Below are positions 1 through 3,963 of a stretch of DNA of 8,046 nt, piece by piece. The stretch covers positions 1 through 8,046 of the forward strand of contig CAMVBO010000061.1 of the NCBI GenBank assembly GCA_947165745.1. The letters run 5' to 3'. Made by a program: the position numbers and the translations under genes. Origin of the DNA: an uncultured Clostridia bacterium. GTDB taxonomy: Bacteria; Bacillota_A; Clostridia; Christensenellales; Aristaeellaceae. How positions within the stretch are numbered: the first letter of the stretch is position 1; each line of letters begins with the position of its first letter. The notes under the pieces are model-generated. The model was not told the origin of the DNA. It saw only the letters and a program-made list of their open reading frames with translations, and did no database searches.

Positions 1-90
1 GCGCCGAGCCGCTCGCTTCAATTCACGACTCGGCAGGCCGCCGCCGCATGAGGGAACAGCGAGGAATGAGCGTTTTTGGAGAGCCCCACC

Positions 91-186
91 GCCTGCTGCG
101 CAGGCACCTCCCCATTGCGATGGGGAGGCAAGGACGGACGACGACCTCATCCGGCGCTGCGCGCCACCTTCCCCATAGGGGAAGGC
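91..186. repeat. Two-module palindromic intergenic repeat
   Basis: No gene is supported in positions 1-255. This part holds two related modules, each made of a small hairpin with a TGC loop followed by a C-rich/G-rich hairpin. Module 1 is GCCTGC/GCAGGC (91-96 with 100-105), then CCTCCCCAT/ATGGGGAGG (107-115 with 120-128, loop TGCG). Module 2 is GGCGC/GCGCC (153-157 with 161-165), then CCTTCCCC/GGGGAAGG (167-174 with 178-185, loop ATA). The shared order (GC-TGC-GC, then CACCT-CCCCAT) suggests duplication of one ancestral element. This fits a dispersed non-coding repeat of the REP or MITE-like kind, but its copy number cannot be seen from here. Reading frames through it have no ribosome binding site and look non-coding. 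Positions 1-60 show nothing I can name. Confidence 0.6.
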
Positions 187-246
187 TTTGGGCGAACGCG
201 GTTTCCCGCCGCGGCTGTGTAATTGTCGGGCGGTCATAACCGGCTT

Positions 247-284
247 CAATTTCAAAGGGGCTGTCTCATTTTGAGACAGCCCCT
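247..284 (-). terminator. Rho-independent terminator of the small lipoprotein gene
   Basis: A perfect 13-bp stem, AGGGGCTGTCTCA (256-268) with its complement at 272-284, closes on a 3-nt loop just after the lipoprotein stop codon (288-290). In the minus-strand transcript the stem is followed by UU-GAAAUU. The U-tract is therefore short and interrupted, but the stem is very strong and correctly placed. No gene end approaches it from the plus side within the window. Confidence 0.75.
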
Positions 285-287
285 GAG

Positions 288-539
288 TCAGTTTGCCGTG
301 CTCGCCTGGTTTTCAGCGGGCGTGTCCACGGCGTCGTCCACCGCGTTCTCGACCGCGTCGCCCACGTTGTCCGCGGCGTTTTCAACGCCCTCCGGCACGG
401 TGGTGGGTTCCGGTTCGGCGGTAGCCTCGGGCGCGGGAGCCTCCGTGGCCGTGACCGTGGTGGTGGTCTTGCCCTCGCAGGCCGCCAGGGCCAGCGTCAG
501 GACAAGCAGTGCGAGCATCAGCGCGATTGCCTTCTTCAT
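288..539 (-). CDS. Small acidic secreted lipoprotein (hypothetical)
   Basis: This encodes 83 residues of unknown function. Residues 1-20 form a lipoprotein signal peptide: KK at the N-terminus, a Leu/Ala-rich hydrophobic core, and a lipobox L18-A19-A20-C21. Cys21 should therefore be lipidated and the protein anchored to the outer face of the membrane. The mature part starts with a Thr-rich stretch (25-32) and an Ala/Pro/Glu low-complexity linker (33-50). It ends in an acidic Ala/Val/Asp/Asn/Glu segment (51-72) whose repeating NAV-DAV pattern suggests an amphipathic helix. The start at 539 is chosen because AGGAGG lies 7 nt upstream and the signal peptide begins there. The gene follows rsmG after a 110-bp gap and has its own terminator. 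The upstream leader can fold over the ribosome binding site. No family is recognised; a small surface or envelope-stress lipoprotein is only a guess. Confidence 0.85.
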   Translation of the reverse strand: MKKAIALMLALLVLTLALAACEGKTTTTVTATEAPAPEATAEPEPTTVPEGVENAADNVGDAVENAVDDAVDTPAENQASTAN

Positions 540-546
540 GGGTCGT

Positions 547-594
547 CCTCCTGAATTTGATGTGGGTTTTACAGGAAATAGGATATTCAGGAGG
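547..594 (-). promoter_or_regulatory. Hairpin that would sequester the lipoprotein Shine-Dalgarno
   Basis: In the minus-strand transcript, CCUCCUGAAU (from 594-585) is a perfect 10-nt complement of AUUCAGGAGG (from 556-547). The second arm contains the whole Shine-Dalgarno sequence of the lipoprotein gene. The loop is 28 nt. If the transcript starts upstream of 594 the ribosome binding site can be masked, which allows translational control by temperature, a protein, a small RNA or upstream translation. The pairing is seen directly. The regulatory role is inferred. Confidence 0.45.
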
Positions 595-619
595 GGCTCA
601 GATTATGCTTTCGGAGCTG

Positions 620-650
620 AAAAAGCGCGAAAGGATTTCTTTCGGAGCGC
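620..650 (-). terminator. Possible rho-independent terminator after rsmG
   Basis: Directly after the rsmG stop codon the minus-strand RNA reads CGAAAG (644-639), a 5-nt loop, CTTTCG (633-628), CGC, then five U residues (624-620). An outer GCG/CGC pairing can extend the stem across a 3-nt bulge. The inner stem is only 6 bp, so termination may be partial and some rsmG transcript may run on into the lipoprotein gene. Confidence 0.4.
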
Positions 651-1360
651 TACAGCGGCCGCTTTTCCACCACGCCCGCTCGCCGCGGGTACTTTTCCGG
701 TGTCGGCGATATCTTCTCGATCCAGGCGGCGCGATGATCCCAGTCCCGCCCGGGGATGGCCAGGGGCTGGACGCGCTCCAGTCGCCCGCCCAGCAGCGAA
801 ATGGCGTTTTCCGCCTGGGACAGCTCCCCGTCCAGCCCGGGGCCCTTCAGCGCCAGGGCGCGTCCGCCCAGGCGCACAAAGGGCAGCAGGTACTCGCACA
901 GCGCGTTCATTGGCGCGACGGCCCGGGCCGTGGCCAGGTCGAACCGCTCCCGCAGGTCCTCGTGCCGGGCGGCGTCCTCGGCCCGCAGGTGCAGCGCCTC
1001 GGCGTTCAGCCCCAGCGCCTCGATCACGCTGTTCAGGAAGTCCACCCGCTTGCCCAGGGCGTCGATCAGCGTGAAGCGGGTCTCCGGCATCAGGATCGAC
1101 AGCGGGATGCCCGGAAAGCCCGCGCCGCTGCCTACGTCGATGGCAGTGTGCGCCTCGGGGAAATCCCCGGCAAGCGGGCAGGCGCAGTCCAGATAGTTGC
1201 GGTCGACGGCCTCCAGCGCGTCGTCCGGCACGCGGGTCAGGTTCATCCGAGCGTTCGCCTCGATCAGCATTTCGTGATAGCGCTCAAATTGCGCCGCCTG
1301 CCCGTCCGTCAGCGGGATGCCGGCGGCGGCGAAGCGGGCGTGAAGGGTGGTGGTGAACAT
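650..1360 (-). CDS. rsmG: 16S rRNA (guanine-N7)-methyltransferase RsmG (GidB)
   Basis: RsmG uses S-adenosylmethionine to methylate N7 of G527 (E. coli numbering) in the 530 loop of 16S rRNA, in the cytoplasm. The 236-residue product is the normal family length. Recognisable family features in order are the NLT segment (40-42) in the N-terminal helical part, the SAM-binding motif DVGSGAGFPGIPL (75-87), the LIDALGKRVDFLN stretch (98-110), ARAVAPM (145-151), KGPG (172-175), and the basic C-terminal tail KYPRRAG...KRPL (223-236). The start at 1360 is preferred because AAGGAG sits 10 nt upstream and the protein then begins where the family does. The frame stays open upstream to a GTG at 1459, but that stretch is a G-rich repeat without a ribosome binding site. 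It follows the epimerase gene by 99 bp with no terminator between, so co-transcription is likely. The usual neighbours mnmG and parAB are not seen here. Confidence 0.95.
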   Translation of the reverse strand: MFTTTLHARFAAAGIPLTDGQAAQFERYHEMLIEANARMNLTRVPDDALEAVDRNYLDCACPLAGDFPEAHTAIDVGSGAGFPGIPLSILMPETRFTLIDALGKRVDFLNSVIEALGLNAEALHLRAEDAARHEDLRERFDLATARAVAPMNALCEYLLPFVRLGGRALALKGPGLDGELSQAENAISLLGGRLERVQPLAIPGRDWDHRAAWIEKISPTPEKYPRRAGVVEKRPL

Positions 1361-1396
1361 GGTCGCGTGGCTCCTTGCTGTGGTGGAGGTGAGAAT

Positions 1397-1440
1397 AGGG
1401 AGTAGGGAGCAGGGGGGCAGGGAGTAGGGGGCAGGGAGGC
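1397..1440. repeat. G-rich 22-bp direct repeat, two copies
   Basis: Positions 1397-1418 and 1419-1440 are two adjacent 22-bp copies differing at two positions. Each starts AGGGAGTAGGG. The tract has six runs of three or more G on the plus strand, so it could form a G-quadruplex in that strand, which is the template strand for rsmG. It fills most of the epimerase-rsmG gap. In the minus-strand mRNA it is a pyrimidine-rich, probably unstructured leader upstream of the rsmG ribosome binding site. Confidence 0.7.
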
Positions 1441-1459
1441 TGATTGCCGCGCCAGCCAC

Positions 1460-2482
1460 TCAAATCTTTTCCTTCGCCGCTTCCAGCGCGGCGATCACCC
1501 GGTCGCACCAGGCGTCAAACTCGGGGTCGTCCTTCTGCAGCTCCGGATGGGCCAGGACATAGTCGATGGCGATGCGCACGCCCTGGTCAAAGCGCACGGT
1601 GGTGCGCATGTCGGGCACGACGCGCTTGAGCTTGCGATTGTCGAACACCACGCTCTCGGCCTTGTCGCCGGTCAGGCTGCCGGTGTAATCATAGCCCAGG
1701 GGGTCGCCCACGGCGGCCAGGAAGTCGCTGGACACGTGGTAGGCGTGCAGCTCGACGCCCAGGGCGTCGGCGATGGTGGCGTAGATCTGGTTCCAGGTCA
1801 GCGTTTCGTCGCCGGTGATCTGGAAGGCCTCGCCGATGGCGTGGCGGTTGCCCATCAGGCCGGTGTAGCCGATGGCGAAGTCCTTGTTGAAGGTCATGGT
1901 CCACAGGCTGGTGCCGTCGCCCTGGATGATCACGGGCTTGCCTTCCATCATGCGCTTGATGACCTGCCAGGAGCCGTTTTTGCCGTGCACGCCCATGGGA
2001 ACGCTGCGCTCGTCATAGGTGTGGCTGGGGCGCACGATGGTCACCGGGAAGCCCTCCTCGCGATACTTGGCCATCAAAAATTCCTCGCAGGCGATCTTGT
2101 CGCGGCTGTACTTCCAATAGGGATTGGCCAGGGTGGTGCCCTCGGTGATCACATAGCTGGCCGCCGGCTTGTGGTAGGCCGAGGCGGAGGAGATGTAGAG
2201 ATACTGCCGGGTGCGGCCCTTGAACAGGCGATAGTCCCGCTGGACCTGGTCCAGCGTGAAGCCGATGAACTCGCCCACGCAGTCGAAGGTCATGTCGCCC
2301 AGCTTCTCCAGCACGGCGGCCTCATCGTTGATGTCGCACACCAGGCTGTGGGCCCCGGCGGGCACGGCGTCGGGCCGGTTGCCGCGGTTGAGCAGCCACA
2401 CGTCCCAGTGCAGCTCTTCCACCAGGCGTCGGGTGATGGCGGTGCTGATGGTGCCGGTGCCGCCGATGAACAATGCTTTCAT
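1460..2482 (-). CDS. NAD(P)-dependent epimerase/dehydratase-like SDR protein
   Basis: A 340-residue member of the extended or atypical short-chain dehydrogenase/reductase superfamily with an N-terminal Rossmann fold. The dinucleotide-binding loop is GGTGTIS (7-13). N32-R33 after the second strand is a common place for cofactor choice. YISSASAY (96-103) carries the catalytic-region serines, and Y125-S-R-D-K129 is the YxxxK catalytic pair. RPSHTYD (151-157) and the GDG-xx-LWTMTF stretch (188-198) match the substrate-lobe region of NAD-dependent epimerases and of CSP41-like proteins. The substrate cannot be read from sequence; a nucleotide sugar or a small-molecule carbonyl is possible. The start at 2482 is fixed by AAGGAGG 8 nt upstream and by the Rossmann strand beginning at residue 3. 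It has its own promoter just upstream and is followed by rsmG without an obvious terminator. No break or missing motif is seen. Confidence 0.88.
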   Translation of the reverse strand: MKALFIGGTGTISTAITRRLVEELHWDVWLLNRGNRPDAVPAGAHSLVCDINDEAAVLEKLGDMTFDCVGEFIGFTLDQVQRDYRLFKGRTRQYLYISSASAYHKPAASYVITEGTTLANPYWKYSRDKIACEEFLMAKYREEGFPVTIVRPSHTYDERSVPMGVHGKNGSWQVIKRMMEGKPVIIQGDGTSLWTMTFNKDFAIGYTGLMGNRHAIGEAFQITGDETLTWNQIYATIADALGVELHAYHVSSDFLAAVGDPLGYDYTGSLTGDKAESVVFDNRKLKRVVPDMRTTVRFDQGVRIAIDYVLAHPELQKDDPEFDAWCDRVIAALEAAKEKI

Positions 2483-2510
2483 AGTGGAACCTCCTTGGGT
2501 GTTTTTGGCC

Positions 2511-2539
2511 ATTATAACACAGATGCGGCGGGATGGGAA
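2511..2539 (-). promoter_or_regulatory. Sigma-A promoter of the epimerase gene
   Basis: On the minus strand an extended -10, TGT-TATAAT (2519-2511), is preceded after a 17-nt spacer by TTCCCA (2539-2534), which matches the consensus -35 at four of six positions. The predicted start of transcription is near 2504, giving a leader of about 20 nt that contains the AAGGAGG ribosome binding site. The terminator of the upstream SH3b gene lies just before it, so this is an independent transcription unit. Confidence 0.7.
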
Positions 2540-2580
2540 CAGGGATTTGGAAAAGACATGCCGGGGAAGGAGGGATCGCC

Positions 2581-2618
2581 CAAACAAAATCGCGGGAACG
2601 GCAAGCGCCGTCCCCGCG
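2581..2618 (-). terminator. Rho-independent terminator of the SH3b gene
   Basis: In the minus-strand transcript CGCGGGGACGG (2618-2608) pairs with CCGTTCCCGCG (2601-2591) to give an 11-bp stem with one G-U pair and a 6-nt loop. ATTTTGTTTG follows. It begins about 15 nt after the SH3b stop codon. Confidence 0.88.
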
Positions 2619-2632
2619 AGGATAATTCAGAC

Positions 2633-3520
2633 TCAGAACTTCAGGTAATTCAGCGACACATAGCCGGTCAGCCCCTTGGCTGTGACATAGGCCCAGTTGC
2701 CGGAGGTGTACAGCACGGTGACCTTGGTGTTCTTCTTGAAGGAACCCAGGATGGCGGTGCCGGTGCCCGGGCCCTTGCGCACGTTCAGCGAGCTGGCCTT
2801 CACCTTGGCGGTGGCTTCCTTGCGCAGGTAGGTGGCGGACACCCAGCCGATCTTGCCCTTGAAGGTCTTGATCTTGCGCCAGTTGCCGCTGCTGGCCAGG
2901 ATGTAGCAGCCGGTGCCCTTGGGCAGCTTGCCGGTCACCTTGTAATTGGTGCCAGCGCCGGCACGCAGGTTCAGCGTGGAGGCGGTGGTGCGATACACGG
3001 TGCTGGACGAGGACGGCGGCGTTTCGGGCTTCAGCTTCACGGTGCCGCCGATGGCGCTGATCGGAATCCAGCCGGACAGGTTCTTGTCCGTCACGTGCAC
3101 GCTGGCCATGTCGCGCTCGGTGTAGTACACCTTCACGGTGTCCGAGGTGGTGATGTGGCCCACCACGCTGGAGGCGGTGTCGGCCTTGGAATACACGCTG
3201 GTGGCGGCGGTTATGGCCTTGTAGCCGTTGCCCAGGGCCTTGGTGGTGCCGTCCACGTACATGGTGCGGATCCAGCCGGTCTTCTTGCCGTACTTGATCT
3301 TGATCCAGGAGCCGCTCTTCTCATAGGCGGTGACCTTGTTGTTGTGCTTGACGTAGCCCACGACCTTGTTGTCGTAGCCGGGGCCGGAGCGGATGTTCAG
3401 CGTGCCCTTGCCCGTGGAGGACACATACACCGTCTTCTTGGTGCCGCCGGCAAGCGCTGTGCAGGGCAGGGCCGCGACCAGCAGCATCAGAGCCAGCAGC
3501 AGGGCAATCGTTCTCTTCAT
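2633..3520 (-). CDS. Secreted protein with four bacterial SH3 (SH3b) repeats
   Basis: A 295-residue exported protein. Residues 1-24 are a Sec signal peptide: KR at the N-terminus, a Leu-rich core, and a likely cleavage site after A22-L23-A24. There is no lipobox, LPXTG or membrane anchor. The mature part is four SH3b domains at about 30-89, 101-158, 175-232 and 237-294. Domains 1, 3 and 4 carry the typical LNIRSGPG / LNLRAGAG / LNVRKGPG signature and a GW or GY near the end. Domain 2 is diverged: SVYSKADTASS replaces the signature. A Pro/Ser linker (165-173) separates domains 2 and 3. SH3b domains usually bind cell-wall peptides, and here there is no attached hydrolase, NlpC/P60 or amidase domain. 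The protein is therefore probably a wall-binding or regulatory factor rather than an enzyme. The start at 3520 follows an AAGGGGG ribosome binding site and gives the signal peptide. It has a long structured leader and its own terminator. Confidence 0.9.
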   Translation of the reverse strand: MKRTIALLLALMLLVAALPCTALAGGTKKTVYVSSTGKGTLNIRSGPGYDNKVVGYVKHNNKVTAYEKSGSWIKIKYGKKTGWIRTMYVDGTTKALGNGYKAITAATSVYSKADTASSVVGHITTSDTVKVYYTERDMASVHVTDKNLSGWIPISAIGGTVKLKPETPPSSSSTVYRTTASTLNLRAGAGTNYKVTGKLPKGTGCYILASSGNWRKIKTFKGKIGWVSATYLRKEATAKVKASSLNVRKGPGTGTAILGSFKKNTKVTVLYTSGNWAYVTAKGLTGYVSLNYLKF

Positions 3521-3551
3521 AACATTTTCCCCCTTGATATGTTTTGACCGA

Positions 3552-3648
3552 ATGTTCCGGGCGTCCGCGCGATGGCCCGCAAGCCCGCCCCCGTTAAGCG
3601 CGAAAACAGACCCCACGGATACCTCTATGCTTTGGACGCCCGAAACAT
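3552..3648 (-). promoter_or_regulatory. Structured leader RNA of the SH3b gene, closed by a 15-bp stem
   Basis: In the minus-strand leader, ATGTTTCGGGCGTCC (3648-3634) pairs with GGACGCCCGGAACAT (3566-3552). This gives fifteen pairs including one G-U, closing a 67-nt GC-rich interior. Inside, GCGC (3601-3598) can pair with GCGC (3570-3567), making a second arm. The element ends 31 nt before the start codon. A second, weaker hairpin, AACAT (3543-3539) with ATGTT (3525-3521), brackets the AAGGGGG ribosome binding site. I compared it by eye with c-di-AMP, c-di-GMP, TPP, FMN, lysine, glycine and fluoride riboswitch signatures and found no convincing match. It could be an unknown cis-regulatory RNA, or simply a palindromic insertion. 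Confidence 0.5.
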
Positions 3649-3664
3649 GGCATTTGTTTCCTCT

Positions 3665-3670
3665 ATTATA
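3665..3670 (-). promoter_or_regulatory. Probable -10 element of the SH3b gene
   Basis: A perfect TATAAT lies on the minus strand in an AT-rich stretch (3661-3710), about 145 bp upstream of the SH3b start. It would place the whole structured leader inside the mRNA. No good -35 hexamer is found at 16-18 nt. The site is part of ATTATAAT (3665-3672), so a -10 can also be read on the plus strand, pointing toward addB. Confidence 0.45.
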
Positions 3671-3736
3671 ATACAATTTCCATACAAAAAATATTACAAT
3701 TATGTCACAATTCATCGGGCGCAGCCTTGGCAGCTG

Positions 3737-3745
3737 TGTTATAAT
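3737..3745 (+). promoter_or_regulatory. Probable extended -10 promoter of addB
   Basis: TGT-TATAAT at 3737-3745 is the same extended -10 sequence as in the epimerase promoter on the other strand. No -35 hexamer is recognisable at 16-18 nt upstream, as can be tolerated with an extended -10. Transcription starting near 3752 would give a leader of about 210 nt made almost wholly of the 80-bp tandem repeat. Confidence 0.5.
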
Positions 3746-3756
3746 GAATTTGGCAA

Positions 3757-3943
3757 GGCCCCGGGGGGCGCACGCCGACAATCGAAATACAGAATGATTA
3801 GGCAACCGGCGCGGAGCGCGGTTGGCCGGGTCGGCGGGCCCCGCAGGGCGCACGCCGACAATCGAAATATAGAATGATTAGGCAACCGGCGCGGAGCGCG
3901 GTTGGCCGGGTCGGCGGGCCCCGCAGGGCGCACGCCGACAATC
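3757..3943. repeat. 80-bp tandem repeat, 2.3 copies, in the addB leader
   Basis: Copy 1 (3761-3840) and copy 2 (3841-3920) are 80 bp each and differ at three positions (3764, 3765 and 3790 against 3844, 3845 and 3870). A partial third copy runs to 3943, and four bases before copy 1 also match. Each unit can form hairpin H1, AACCGGCGCGGAGCGCGGTT (3804-3823, 3884-3903), which is 8 bp with one bulged G and a GGA loop. Across each unit junction hairpin H2 forms from GTCGGCG with CGCCGAC, plus an inner GCCC/GGGC stem with a CGCA loop (3830-3859, 3910-3939). Between them lies an AT-rich spacer (AATCGAAATA...GATT). The period is not a multiple of three, so the units do not encode a repeated peptide. 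The array ends about 10 bp before the addB ribosome binding site. Confidence 0.92.
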
Positions 3944-3963
3944 ATACAACATGGAGGATCGCC

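Noticed and set aside
48..239. Small plus-strand coding frame of 63 codons
   Set aside because: It has no ribosome binding site and its sequence is the translation of the palindromic repeat modules.
1361..1459. GTG start at 1459 extending RsmG by 33 residues
   Set aside because: The extension is a Pro/Leu/Ser translation of the G-rich repeat and lacks a ribosome binding site. The 1360 start has AAGGAG and gives the family length.
1547..3547. Long open frame of 666 codons on the plus strand
   Set aside because: It is antisense to the epimerase and SH3b genes and crosses their terminator and promoter. Its composition is Gly/Ala/His/Val-rich without any family signature.
3552..3648. c-di-AMP (ydaO-type) riboswitch
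   Set aside because: A CGCUUAACGGGGG-like stretch is suggestive, but the GGGGUGAAUCC block and the second half of the class are absent and the interior of 67 nt is too short.
3552..3648. Miniature transposon with terminal inverted repeats
   Set aside because: The 15-bp inverted repeats could be transposon ends, but no flanking target-site duplication is visible and an RNA stem in a leader explains the placement better. It is not excluded.
3757..3943. CRISPR array
   Set aside because: The 80-bp units are contiguous with no unique spacers, and no cas genes are present.
3874..3963. Upstream ATG giving AddB 30 extra residues
   Set aside because: The extra residues are encoded by the tandem repeat and its junction, there is no ribosome binding site, and family alignment begins at the ATG at 3964, which has GGAGG.
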